The notes under the pieces are model-generated. The model searched no databases. It saw nothing but the letters and a program-made list of their open reading frames with translations, and was not told where the DNA came from. Shown one piece after another: positions 26,372 through 36,200 of a stretch of 64,000 nucleotides of DNA (position 1 is the first letter of the stretch; every line of letters starts with the position of its first letter). The DNA comes from Streptomyces xantholiticus. GTDB lineage: Bacteria; Actinomycetota; Actinomycetes; Streptomycetales; Streptomycetaceae. Made by a program: the position numbers and the translations under genes. The stretch is taken from positions 1 to 64,000 of the forward strand of contig NZ_BMWB01000018.1 in the NCBI RefSeq assembly GCF_014651015.1, given 5' to 3'.

Positions 26372-28231
26372 ATGGTTACAACGGCATTACCCCAGAGCGC
26401 CCGGCAACGCCCCCGCTTCCGATTGGTCCTCGCCACTGGCGCCGCGGCCGCCTCGTTGGTGACGGCGGGCGCCGTGGTCCCGGAGGCCCAGGCGCAGCCT
26501 CAGGCGCGGGCGGCGGCCGCCGACAACGGCAGGCAGGTCCTCACCGTCGCCGTGTCGCAGAGCATCGACTCGCTGAGCCCGTTCCTGGCCCAGCGTCTGG
26601 TGAGCACCTCGATCCACCGTCTGGCCTACGACTACCTGACGAACTACGACCCCGAGGACGGCCACACCGTCCCGGGTCTCGCCACCGAGTGGAAGCCGTC
26701 GGCGGACAAGCTCACATGGACCTACGCCATCCGCGACGACTCCAAGTGGTCGGACGGCAAGCAGGCCACCGCGGAGGACGCGGCCTGGACGTTCAACAAG
26801 ATGATGACGGACCCGAACGCCGCCACCGCCAGCGGCAGCTTCACCGCCAACTTCAAGAAGGTCACCGCGCCCGACCCCGAGACGCTGGTCATCGAGCTGA
26901 AGGAACCTCAGGCCACGATGACGGCCCTCGACGTGCCGATCGTGCCCAAGCATGTGTGGGAGAAGGTCGGCGACTTCTCGAAGTTCAACAACGACAAGCA
27001 GTTCCCCATCGTCGGCAACGGCCCGTTCGTCGTCACGGACTTCAAGGTCGACCAGTATGTGAAGCTCGCGCCGAACAAGGCCTTCTGGCGCGGCGCGCCC
27101 AAGTTCGACGAGCTCGTCTTCAAGTACTACAAGGACGGTGACGCCGCCGTCGCGGCCCTGCGGAAGGGCGAGGTGTCGTTCGTCCAGGGCCTGACGCCGG
27201 CCCAGGCCGAAGCCCTGAAGAGCGCCGAGAACATCAAGGTCAACGACGCTCCCGGCCGGCGCTTCTTCGCCCTCGCCACCAACCCGGGCGCGCAGTCCAA
27301 GGACGGCAAGAAGTTCGGCAACGGCCACAAGGCGCTGCTCGACCCGGCCGTGCGCAAGGCGCTCTTCCACGCCATCGACCGCAAAACCATCGTCGACAAG
27401 GTCTTCCAGGGCCACGCCGTCGAGGGCGAGGGGTACATCCCGCCGCGCTTCGAGTCGTACTTCTGGAAGCCGGACGCGAGCCGGAAGATCGCGTACGACC
27501 CGGCGAAGGCGGCTCAGATCCTCGGCGGGGCCGGCTACAAGAAGAACGGCAACGGCAAGCGACTCGGCAAGGACGGCAAGCCGCTCGACTTCCGCATCCT
27601 GTGCCACGCCACCGACCCGAACGACAAGGCGATCGGAAAGTACCTCCAGGAGTGGTGGGGCGAGCTCGGCATCGGGCTGAAGGTCGAATGCCTGGACAAC
27701 GTCTCGGACCCGTGGCTCAAGGGCGACTACGACCTGGCCTTCGACGGCTGGTCCGTCAACCCCGACCCGGACTTCGTCCTGTCGATCCACACGTGCGCAG
27801 CACTGCCCGCCACGCCCAAGGACACCGGCGCGACGGACAACTTCATCTGCGACAAGCAGTTCGACGGGCTGTACGCGCAGCAGGCCGCGGAGTACGACCC
27901 CGCCAAGCGCGCCGACCTGGTCAAGCAGATGCAGTCGCGGCTGTACGACACGGGCTACATGAACGTCCTCGCGTACCCGAACGCCGTCGAGGCGTACCGT
28001 ACGGACCAGATCAAGTCCATCACGACGATGCCGGAGGCGGCCGGCAACATCTACGGCCAGGACGGCTACTGGAGCTGGTGGTCGGCAGAGCCGGCCGCGG
28101 CCGACGACGGTTCCGACAGCGGCTCGTCCATGGGCGTGGCGATCGGCGCCGGCGCGGCCGTCGTCCTCGCCGCCGCTCTCGGACTGTTCGTCGTGATGCG
28201 GCGCCGTTCCACCGCGGAAGACCGTGAATAG
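26372..28231 (+). CDS. ABC importer solute-binding protein (peptide/dipeptide type)
   Basis: 619 residues from ATG (MVTTALPQSARQ). A Sec signal peptide with a basic start and hydrophobic core (about 14-40) ends AQAQ. The SBP_bac_5 domain follows, with GLATEWKPSADKLTWTYAIRDDSKWSDGK as a typical core. Unlike most Gram-positive binding proteins it has no lipobox cysteine. Instead, the C-terminus carries a hydrophobic helix (about 590-612) followed by RRR and an acidic tail, so it is probably anchored as a single-pass membrane protein. The permease gene starts 3 bp after its stop. The substrate cannot be told from sequence; peptides are typical for the family. Confidence 0.92.
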   Translation: MVTTALPQSARQRPRFRLVLATGAAAASLVTAGAVVPEAQAQPQARAAAADNGRQVLTVAVSQSIDSLSPFLAQRLVSTSIHRLAYDYLTNYDPEDGHTVPGLATEWKPSADKLTWTYAIRDDSKWSDGKQATAEDAAWTFNKMMTDPNAATASGSFTANFKKVTAPDPETLVIELKEPQATMTALDVPIVPKHVWEKVGDFSKFNNDKQFPIVGNGPFVVTDFKVDQYVKLAPNKAFWRGAPKFDELVFKYYKDGDAAVAALRKGEVSFVQGLTPAQAEALKSAENIKVNDAPGRRFFALATNPGAQSKDGKKFGNGHKALLDPAVRKALFHAIDRKTIVDKVFQGHAVEGEGYIPPRFESYFWKPDASRKIAYDPAKAAQILGGAGYKKNGNGKRLGKDGKPLDFRILCHATDPNDKAIGKYLQEWWGELGIGLKVECLDNVSDPWLKGDYDLAFDGWSVNPDPDFVLSIHTCAALPATPKDTGATDNFICDKQFDGLYAQQAAEYDPAKRADLVKQMQSRLYDTGYMNVLAYPNAVEAYRTDQIKSITTMPEAAGNIYGQDGYWSWWSAEPAAADDGSDSGSSMGVAIGAGAAVVLAAALGLFVVMRRRSTAEDRE

Positions 28232-28234
28232 TCG

Positions 28235-29287
28235 ATGAGCACCACAAGCACGACCGGCACGACCGCTGTGGCGCGGGCCCCCGAGGCCCGCGCCGCGAGC
28301 GGCGGCAACGTACACGCCTATCTTCTCCATGTCGCGGGCAGGCTCGGCGGCGCGGCGGTCTCGCTGCTCGCCGTCCTCGTCACCAGCTTCTTCCTCTTCC
28401 GGATCATCCCCGGCGACCCGGTGAAGGCCATGACCCATGGCATGCCGACGTCCGCGGAGCAGATGGCCACGCTGCGGCGGCAGTTCGGCCTCGACAAGCC
28501 GATGTGGCAGCAGTTCACCGACTACTGCGCGAACGCCCTGACGGGCGACTTCGGCATGTCGTACCAGTTCCACGCGCCCGTCGGCGACCTGATCGCCCAG
28601 AAGGTCCCGGCGACGCTGCTGCTCACCGGGGTGGCGGTCGTCATCTACTCGGCGATCGGGCTCTGGCTGGGCACCCGTTCGGCCTGGCGGCACGGCAGCC
28701 TCGGCGACAGGCTCAACACGGGCATGGCACTCACCCTGTGGTCCGTGCCGGGCTTCTGGCTCGGGTTGCTGCTCATCATCACCTTCTCGGTCGGCTTCGG
28801 CCCACTCCCGGGGATGTTCCCGACCGGCGGCATGGAGTCGGGCAACGAGACCGGCTTCGCGTACGTCATCGACGTGGCGCACCACATGGTGCTGCCGGTC
28901 CTCACCCTCGTCGCCGTGGGGTACGCCCAGACGCTGCTGGTGATGCGCTCCTCGCTGCTCGACGAGATGGGCAGCGACTATTTGACGACGGCACGGGCCA
29001 AGGGGCTGCGTGACGACGTGGTGCGGCGCCGGCATGCCGTGCCCAACGCGCTGCTGCCGACGGTCACCATGGTGTTCATCAACCTCGGCCATGTGGCCGC
29101 CGGTTCGATCCTGGTCGAGACGGTCTTCTCCTGGCCCGGGCTCGGCGGGCTGTTCTACCAGGCGCTGAGCGTGCCCGACCTGCCGCTCGTCCAGGGTCTG
29201 TTCGTGGTCTTCGCGGGCGCGATGATCGTGATGAATCTCCTCGCCGACCTGCTGTATCCGCTGCTCGATCCCCGGGTGGGCCGATGA
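28235..29287 (+). CDS. ABC importer permease, DppB/OppB type
   Basis: 350-residue inner-membrane permease with six predicted helices. The N-terminal motif FFLFRIIPGDPVKAM and the cytoplasmic EAA-loop ARAKGLRDDVVRRRHAVPNALLP are characteristic of the DppB family; the loop docks on the ATPases. It starts 3 bp after the binding-protein gene and overlaps the second permease by 4 bp (ATGA), so it is in the same operon. Confidence 0.94.
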   Translation: MSTTSTTGTTAVARAPEARAASGGNVHAYLLHVAGRLGGAAVSLLAVLVTSFFLFRIIPGDPVKAMTHGMPTSAEQMATLRRQFGLDKPMWQQFTDYCANALTGDFGMSYQFHAPVGDLIAQKVPATLLLTGVAVVIYSAIGLWLGTRSAWRHGSLGDRLNTGMALTLWSVPGFWLGLLLIITFSVGFGPLPGMFPTGGMESGNETGFAYVIDVAHHMVLPVLTLVAVGYAQTLLVMRSSLLDEMGSDYLTTARAKGLRDDVVRRRHAVPNALLPTVTMVFINLGHVAAGSILVETVFSWPGLGGLFYQALSVPDLPLVQGLFVVFAGAMIVMNLLADLLYPLLDPRVGR

Positions 29288-30243
29288 CGACGACACCGAC
29301 TCCGCCGACGAAGCAGGTGACGCCCGGGACCGGGCCGGCCACCGGCCCCGTCCGCACCGCGAGGTCCCTGGCGTGGGAGCGGCGCCGCCACTCCATGGCC
29401 CGCTTCTGGAGCTCGTACCGCACCCACCGCGCCGGGCTCTTCGGCCTCGCGGCGCTGGCGCTCATCGCGCTGACCGCGCTCACCGCGCCGCTGCTCGTCG
29501 GCAGCGACGTGCAGAGCGTCACCGCCGCGCCCGGCACGGCCATGGAGAAGCCGAGCGGCGAATTCCCTCTCGGCACGGACCAGTTCGGACGCTCGCTGCT
29601 CGGGCTGCTGGTGTGGGGGGCGCGAATCTCGCTGACCGTGGGGCTGCTGGCAGCCGCGCTGTCCGTGGCCATCGGCACACTCGTCGGCATCATCGCGGGC
29701 CACTACGGCGGCTGGTTCTCCACCGTGCTGATGCGGATCACGGACTGGTTCCTGGTCATGCCGACACTGGTGCTGGCGATCGTGCTGGCGACCGTGATGT
29801 CACGCAACATCTGGACCGTCGTCATCGCCATCGGCGTCACCAGCTGGCCCACTACGGCACGGCTCGTACGGGCGCAGACCATCGCCGTGGAATCCCGGCC
29901 CTACATCGAGCGCGCCAAGGCGCTCGGCGGCGGACACACCCACATCATGAATCGTCACGTCCTGCCGAACGTGATGCCGCTGGTGCTCGCGCAGACCACG
30001 CTCGGCATCTCCAGCGCGATCCTGACGGAGGCGACGCTGGCCTTCCTCGGTCTCGGCGACCCCACCGTCGTCTCCTGGGGCGGCATGCTCCAGGACGCGC
30101 GGGAGGCGGGCGCGGTGTCCTCCGGCCACTGGTCGTACCTCGCCCCGCCGGGCATCGCCATCGCGCTCGTCGCCCTCGCCTTCACCCTGTGCGGGCGGGC
30201 CATCGAGTCCGTACTCAATCCGAAGCTGGGAGTGGCGCGTTGA
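29284..30243 (+). CDS. ABC importer permease, DppC/OppC type
   Basis: 319 residues. A cytosolic N-terminal extension is followed by the OppC-type N-terminal helix (about 50-75) and five further helices. GTDQFGRSLLGLLVWGARIS and the EAA loop ERAKALGGGHTHIMNRHVLPN are family marks. It overlaps the DppB-type gene by 4 bp and the following ATPase by 4 bp (TTGA). Confidence 0.94.
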   Translation: MTTTPTPPTKQVTPGTGPATGPVRTARSLAWERRRHSMARFWSSYRTHRAGLFGLAALALIALTALTAPLLVGSDVQSVTAAPGTAMEKPSGEFPLGTDQFGRSLLGLLVWGARISLTVGLLAAALSVAIGTLVGIIAGHYGGWFSTVLMRITDWFLVMPTLVLAIVLATVMSRNIWTVVIAIGVTSWPTTARLVRAQTIAVESRPYIERAKALGGGHTHIMNRHVLPNVMPLVLAQTTLGISSAILTEATLAFLGLGDPTVVSWGGMLQDAREAGAVSSGHWSYLAPPGIAIALVALAFTLCGRAIESVLNPKLGVAR

Positions 30244-31241
30244 GCCTGCTCGAGGTCAAGGACCTGCATGTGACCTACGGCTCCGGGACACGGGCGGTGC
30301 CCGCCGTCCGCGGCGTGGACCTGTCCCTGGCCGCCGGGCAGAAACTGGGCGTTGCGGGTGAGTCCGGCTGCGGCAAGTCGACGCTGGCACTCGCGCTGCT
30401 GCGGCTGCTGCCGGCCTCGGCGAAGCCGACCGGCGAGATCCTGCTCGACGGCGAGAACGTCCTCACCATGAAGTGGGGGCGGCTTCGGGCCGTGCGGTGG
30501 GCGGGTGCGTCGATCGTCTTCCAGGGCGCGATGCACTCGCTCAACGCGGTGCACCGGGTCGGCGACCAGATCGCCGAGCCGATCCTGCTGCACCGCAGGA
30601 CTATGACACCGGCGGAGGCGAAACGGCGCGTCGGTGAGCTCCTTCAGCACGTCGGGCTGCCGGTGACCCGTGCGGACGGCTATCCGCACGAGCTGTCGGG
30701 CGGGCAGCGGCAGCGTGTGATGATCGCGATGGCGCTCGCCTGCGATCCGCAGTTGATCGTGGCCGACGAGCCGACGACCGCGCTCGACGTGATGATCCAG
30801 GCGCAGATCCTGCGGCTGATCGAGCAGCTTGTCGCCGAGCAGCACATCAGCCTGCTGATGATCAGCCACGACCTGGGGGTGCTCGCCGACACGTGCGACC
30901 GGCTCGCCGTGATGTACGCGGGCCGGGTCGTGGAGGAGGGCCCTGCCCGCGCGGTGTACAGCCGCGCGGAGCATCCGTACGGGCGGGCGCTGTCCGCCGC
31001 GTTCCCGCGCATCGGCGACCCGGCCTCGCGCCGTGCGCCGCGCGGCCTGCCCGGTGACCCGCCCGACCCGTCGGCACTGCCGAGCGGCTGCGCGTTCCAC
31101 CCGCGCTGCGCCCTCGCGCTCGACTCGTGCTCCGAGCAGGACCAGGAGCTGGTGCCTGCGGGCGAAGGCCGCCGGGCGGCGTGCGTACTGGTGGGTGCGG
31201 GTCCAGCGGGTGCGGGTGCAGGAACGGAGATGCAGCTGTGA
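30240..31241 (+). CDS. ABC importer ATPase, DppD/OppD type
   Basis: 333 residues from a TTG start inside the TTGA overlap with the permease. Walker A GESGCGKST (about 41-49), signature LSGGQRQR, Walker B LIVADEPTTALD and switch H in LLMISHDLG are all intact. The C-terminal oligopeptide-type extension contains PSGCAFHPRC, with cysteines typical of this branch. The open frame runs further upstream through the permease out of frame, but similarity begins at SLLEVKDLHVTYG. Confidence 0.93.
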   Translation: MSLLEVKDLHVTYGSGTRAVPAVRGVDLSLAAGQKLGVAGESGCGKSTLALALLRLLPASAKPTGEILLDGENVLTMKWGRLRAVRWAGASIVFQGAMHSLNAVHRVGDQIAEPILLHRRTMTPAEAKRRVGELLQHVGLPVTRADGYPHELSGGQRQRVMIAMALACDPQLIVADEPTTALDVMIQAQILRLIEQLVAEQHISLLMISHDLGVLADTCDRLAVMYAGRVVEEGPARAVYSRAEHPYGRALSAAFPRIGDPASRRAPRGLPGDPPDPSALPSGCAFHPRCALALDSCSEQDQELVPAGEGRRAACVLVGAGPAGAGAGTEMQL

Positions 31242-31255
31242 CACAGGAGCACGTC

Positions 31256-32248
31256 ATGACCGCGACCGCCACCGCCTCTCCCCTGCTGTCCGCCTCCGGG
31301 CTGCACGTCACCTTCCCCGGCCGCCGGGGCGGGCCGTCCGCGCGGGCCGTGGACGGCGTCGACCTGGACATCGGCGCGGGCGAGATCGTCGCCCTCGTCG
31401 GCGAGTCCGGCTGCGGCAAGACGACCCTCGCGCGCTCGCTCCTCGGCCTGGTGGCACCCACCTCCGGGCAGGTCACCTTCGGCGGGGAGCCCCTCGGCCA
31501 CGGCTCACGCGCACTGAAGACGTACCGCAAGCGGGTGCAGCTCGTGCTCCAGGACCCGAGCGGATCGCTCAACCCGCGGCACACCGTCTACGACGCCGTC
31601 GCGGAAGGCCTGCGGATCCACCGTTACGCGGGTGACGAACGCGCGGCCGTCGCCGAGGCGCTGTCCCGGGCCGGTCTTCGTCCGCCCGAACGCTTCTTCC
31701 TCCGCTACCCGCACGAACTCTCCGGCGGCCAGCGGCAGCGTGTCGTCATCGCGGGCGCGCTGGTCCTCGAACCGGAGCTCATCGTCGCCGACGAGCCGGT
31801 GGCCTCGCTCGACGCCTCCGTACGCGGCGAGATCCTGGCGCTGCTGCTGCGGCTGCGTGACGAACTGGGCCTGTCCGCACTGGTCGTGACGCACGACCTG
31901 GGCCTGGCGTGGAACATCGCCGACCGGGTGGCGGTGATGTACCTGGGGCGCATCGTCGAGTCGGGGCCGGTCGAGGATGTGCTGACTTCGCCGCAACATC
32001 CCTACACGCAGGCACTGTTGTCGGTCCTGCCGGAGTCCGAGGTCCCGCCGGTGGTCCTCACCGGCGAGCCGCCGGACCCGTCCCGTATCCCGGAGGGCTG
32101 CCGCTTCCACGCCCGCTGCCAGATCCTGTCATCGGGCGAGGCCGCACGCGCGGGCGTCGCGGACCTGTGCCGCTCCCGGGCCCTCCCGGTCCTCCCGAAC
32201 GCACACGCCGCCCAGGTCGCCTGCCACTGGGCAACGGCGTCGCCCTGA
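31256..32248 (+). CDS. ABC importer ATPase, DppF/OppF type
   Basis: 330 residues from ATG with AGGAG 6 bp upstream; a GTG overlapping the previous stop is possible but has no ribosome binding site. Walker A GESGCGKTT, signature LSGGQRQR, Walker B LIVADEPVASLD and the H loop VVTHDLG are intact. The C-terminal GCRFHARC oligopeptide motif is present. It is the second ATPase of the heterodimeric engine and last gene of the five-gene importer operon. Confidence 0.93.
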   Translation: MTATATASPLLSASGLHVTFPGRRGGPSARAVDGVDLDIGAGEIVALVGESGCGKTTLARSLLGLVAPTSGQVTFGGEPLGHGSRALKTYRKRVQLVLQDPSGSLNPRHTVYDAVAEGLRIHRYAGDERAAVAEALSRAGLRPPERFFLRYPHELSGGQRQRVVIAGALVLEPELIVADEPVASLDASVRGEILALLLRLRDELGLSALVVTHDLGLAWNIADRVAVMYLGRIVESGPVEDVLTSPQHPYTQALLSVLPESEVPPVVLTGEPPDPSRIPEGCRFHARCQILSSGEAARAGVADLCRSRALPVLPNAHAAQVACHWATASP

Positions 32249-32269
32249 GTCCGGTCCGGGTCGCGCGGA

Positions 32270-32294
32270 GGCGTGACCCGGACCGGGTCACGCC
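32270..32294. terminator. Bidirectional hairpin between importer operon and ribF
   Basis: 12-bp complementary arms (GGCGTGACCCGG and CCGGGTCACGCC) separated by one base, so the real loop is wider. It lies 21 bp past the DppF-type stop and overlaps the last codons of ribF, which converges. Confidence 0.6.
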
Positions 32295-33241
32295 CGGTCG
32301 TACTCCGTGGTCAGTTCTCGGCACTTCTTCACGTCGTCCCCGATCGCCACCAACAGCGACTCGATCGTGTCGAACTTCTTCTGGCCCCGCACATACGCCA
32401 GGAAGTCCACCGCCACGTGCAGCCCGTACAGATCGAGCCCCACTCGGTCGATCGCGTACGCCTCCACCGTGCGCTCCGTCCCGTCGAACTGCGGGTTCGT
32501 GCCCACCGAGATCGCCGCCGGCATCCGTTCGCCGGCTGCGGTCAGCCAGCCCGCGTACACGCCGTCCGCGGGGATCGCGGTGTGCGGCAGGGTCTCCACG
32601 TTCGCCGTCGGGAAGCCGAGTTCGCGGCCGCGCTGGGCGCCGCGGACGACGACGCCCTCGACGCGGTGCGGGCGGCCGAGGATCTCGGCGGCGCCCTCGA
32701 CGTCGCCCTCGGCGATCAGTCGCCGGGTCAGGGTGGAGGAGAAGGGCTCGCCGCCGCCTGCCTCGCCCCGTACGTACAGGTCGACGACCTCGACGTCGTA
32801 GTCGTACGTCGCTCCGAGTTCGGTGAGGAAGGCGACGTTGCCGGCCGCCCGGTGGCCGAAGCGGAAGTTGGGGCCCTCGATGACCGCGCGGGCGTGCAGC
32901 TTGTCGACCAGTACCTTCACGATGAAGTCGGCCGGTGAGAGCTTCGAGAACTCGGCGGTGAAGGGCAGGACGAGCACCGCGTCCACGCCGAGCTCGGCCA
33001 TCAGATCCGCACGCCGGTGGTGCGGTGCGAGCAGCGGCGGGTGGCTGCCGGGGCGGACGACCTCGCTGGGATGCGGGTCGAAGGTCACGACGACCGACGG
33101 CACATCGAGTTCACGCGCCCGCTCCACGGCGCGCCCGATGATCAGTTGGTGCCCGCGGTGCACACCGTCGTAGGAGCCGATGGTGACGACGCTGCGTCCC
33201 CAGTCCTGGGGGATGTCCTCCAAGCCACGCCAGCGCTGCAC
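32288..33241 (-). CDS. ribF: Bifunctional riboflavin kinase / FAD synthetase
   Basis: 317 residues. The N-terminal nucleotidyltransferase domain (about 15-180) has IGSYDGVHRGHQ as the HxGH-type ATP site and FDPHP. The C-terminal riboflavin kinase domain (about 185-305) has RGRELGFPTANV. It makes FMN from riboflavin and then FAD. GTG start (MQRWRGLED). In this genus ribF sits just downstream of the truB region; here the 1344-residue protein lies between, 41 bp upstream of ribF on the same strand. Confidence 0.96.
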   Translation of the reverse strand: MQRWRGLEDIPQDWGRSVVTIGSYDGVHRGHQLIIGRAVERARELDVPSVVVTFDPHPSEVVRPGSHPPLLAPHHRRADLMAELGVDAVLVLPFTAEFSKLSPADFIVKVLVDKLHARAVIEGPNFRFGHRAAGNVAFLTELGATYDYDVEVVDLYVRGEAGGGEPFSSTLTRRLIAEGDVEGAAEILGRPHRVEGVVVRGAQRGRELGFPTANVETLPHTAIPADGVYAGWLTAAGERMPAAISVGTNPQFDGTERTVEAYAIDRVGLDLYGLHVAVDFLAYVRGQKKFDTIESLLVAIGDDVKKCRELTTEYDRA

Positions 33242-33282
33242 TGTGACCGCTCCTCGCCCGAACCTGTGTACGTGATTACCGA

Positions 33283-36200
33283 TTACGCAGGTCTAAGACT
33301 GCCATGCCCCACGCTCCCGGTCGGCATCGGCACCTGACCGTCCCCGGTGCCGAGCGCCCGGCAGGCTTCCACCACGGCCCATTCCTGCGGGTCCGCGGCA
33401 GGCCAGCGCGACATCAGCGAGGCGAAGGCGGGCACCTCGCGGGAGAGCTCGGTGAGCCGCCGGTCGAAACAGACGGCGCCCTTGGGGGTACGGACCAGAA
33501 GCAGGCCCGTGCGGTGCACCAGTGCGCGGGTCCAGGCCTCCTCCCGCACGCCGCAGCCGTGCGCGGCGGCGTGCAGCAGGGCGTCGAGGACGGCGACGTC
33601 ACGGGCCGCGTACTGCTCGTACCGCAGCAGTTCCTCCAGCAGCTCGGCCCGCAGCGGGCGGGAGGCAGGACTGCCCGGGGCAGCGAGGACGGGGGCCAGG
33701 GCGCTGCGTACGCCGGCTGGGCGGCCGCGCACCAGGTGGGTGACGAGCGGGAAGAGCACATCGCCCCCGTCCGGTCCGTGCTCGAGGCGGTGGTGGACGT
33801 ACGCGGCCGCGTGCGCGGCACCGTCGGGGCGGTGGTCGACGTACTCGCAGACGAGGGCGGCGACGCGACGCGCGGTCGCGGCGGTGGTAGCGGCCTCCGC
33901 GAGTGTGGCGAGGATCTCTTCCGCGTCGGCCGTGGTGCCCGGCCGCAGCAGGCGGGTCCGGAAGGCGGTGAGGACCGGGCCGGGGTCGGTGGCCACGGCG
34001 TCGGTCAGCGCGGCGACGGGCAGCCGGGGGTCGCCCGCCGCGACGAGGTCCAGGGCACGTTCCAGGTGCCGTGCCCTGCTGACCGGATCGCGGACCAGGA
34101 CAGTGAGCGCCGGGCCGTAGGCGTCCCGGGTCCCGGCGAGCAGTGCGCGTGCCGCGCGTCGGAGCAGGTCCCGGTCGGCGGCCTCGGTGGGCGCGAGCAA
34201 CGCGGCGTAGGCAGCGGCCGCTGCCCGTCGCTCGGGGCGCGGGTCGCGGGCCCAGCGGTCGACGGCCCGGCACATCGCGGACGGTTCGTCCTCCGTCAGC
34301 GCGTGGAGAAGTTCGGCGGCCCGGGGGTGGGCGGCGTCGACGAGGGCTTCGGTGAGGTCGTCGGGCGCGAGGCCGCGGCGGGCGTAGAGCAGTGCCTGGG
34401 CGGCCGCGCCGACGGTGGGCCGCACTGCGGTGTCAAGGCCGGCGGCCAGCGGGGTGTCGTCGTCGAACCATCGGCACAGCAGCGGCTGTACGGCGCCGGG
34501 GTCGGCGGTCAGCCGCTCGTCGGCGAGCTCCAGATGCCGCGGTACGAGGGCGTCGGCGGACGGCGGAGGGTCGCTGGGGACGAGCCGCCGCAGAAGGTCG
34601 AACCTGCTCGGGTCGCCGAGCGCCGGCCGCGCCCAGAAGCGGGGCCCGAATTCGCCGCCCGGCCGCTCCACGAGCCGGTGCAGCACGGCGAGAAACGGCT
34701 CGGCGTCCGGCACGCGTACCAGCACCTCGCGCAGCAGCGCGGACGCCCACCAGCGGGCGTCGGGGGTACACCGGTCGTCGAGCGCGTCGACGAGTTCCCA
34801 GAGTTTGGAAGCCAGGAGGCCCGCGCCACGCTCGCGGCCGAGAAGGAGAAGTCCGTGGACGACAGGGCCGATGCGATGACGGGGCACGGCGGGGCCGTCC
34901 TCGCCGGGGCGGTGGTGCAGGAGGGAGCGCAGTGCCACGTCGAGGTCGAGATGCGCGCCCTGGATCCAGTCGGCCAGTTCCTCGTGGGCGAAGCGGTAGC
35001 CCTCGCCGGCCGGGACCAGCAGACCCTCGGCGAGGACGGCAGACGCCCAGCCGTCCGCACAGGGGAAGAGTTCCTCGAACGCCGCGTGGTCGAGTTGCCC
35101 GTGGCCGGGCCCGAGGCAGCGCCGGGCGGCCTCGTGCGTCCTGTCGGCGACCGTGGCGGCGAGCCGGCGGACCGCGCTGCCTCGGGGCTGGGTGCCGCTC
35201 CGGGCGGTGATGCGTACGGCGACCCGCAGGCACACCAGGTCCAGGTACGCGCCGAAGACGTCCTCCCGCCCCGGCCTGCCCGCAGCTGCGCCGGGCACGG
35301 CCCGGCGCAGCTGCGCGAGCAGCCGGAGGACGAGCGGATGCCGCTCGTCGACGGCCGCGACGGCACCGTCCTCGAGGCCGTACCGCTCGCGCGCCAGCCG
35401 GGCCTGCTCGGGAGTGAGGTCCCCCAGCCGCAGGGCGGGCGGGGTCCCCGGGTCCGGCGCCACGTAGGGGTCACGGCCCGGGTCCGGGCTGCCCGGAGCC
35501 GGCTCCGGGCAATGGTCCCGGTAAGTCCGGCTGCGCGGTACGCCGGCGGGGTCACCGGCCGTACGGCTCCGCGATGCGTCGCTGCCGCCGGGCATCACCT
35601 GCGCCGGCGAACCGGGACCCTCATGCGGCCGAGCGGGGGGCAGGCCCACGGCGGCCGTCGGCCGGGGCGCGGGTGCACTCGATCCCTCCGCGGGGAGAGC
35701 GGAAGGCCTCCCGCACCGCTGCGGCGCGAGCTGAACGCCTGCCGGCGTCCCCGACGGACGGGCGCCGGGGACGCCGGCAGGCGGCTTCAGCACGGCGGTC
35801 CTCGCCGAGGCCTTCGCGGCCGCGCCGGCTGGCATGGCGACCGTCGCCGGCCCGGGGTCGGTGTCCCACGCGGGGACACCCCCGGACTGCTCGCCCCTCG
35901 CAGCTCCTGCGGCGACCGCCACCGCGAAGGCGCCCGCAGGCCTCCCGCCAGTACCCGCGCAGCCGCCGGGCGGCGACGACACGCGTGCCGGTTCCCAAGG
36001 CACCGGGAACCTGTCCTGCGCCTCCGGGCCGGTACCCGCCCCGGGCCGGCTGCCGCTCGCCTCGGACGCGGCGAGCACGCCCGAGGGCGTGGCCGGCTGC
36101 AGCGGGGTACCGCCCTGTGCCACGCGGGGCGGAACCGGGGCGGGCCCGCCCCCGGCCGGGCGGTGCAGCACACCGGGCGGATAGAGCACCCCGGCCTCGG

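Noticed and set aside
26372..32248. BldK-type oligopeptide importer of the developmental cascade
   Set aside because: Gene types are alike, but the locus context differs from the known bldK cluster and the binding protein is not a lipoprotein; no specific link can be claimed.
33242..33282. FMN riboswitch upstream of ribF
   Set aside because: Only 41 bp separate ribF from the upstream gene and no conserved FMN-box elements were seen.
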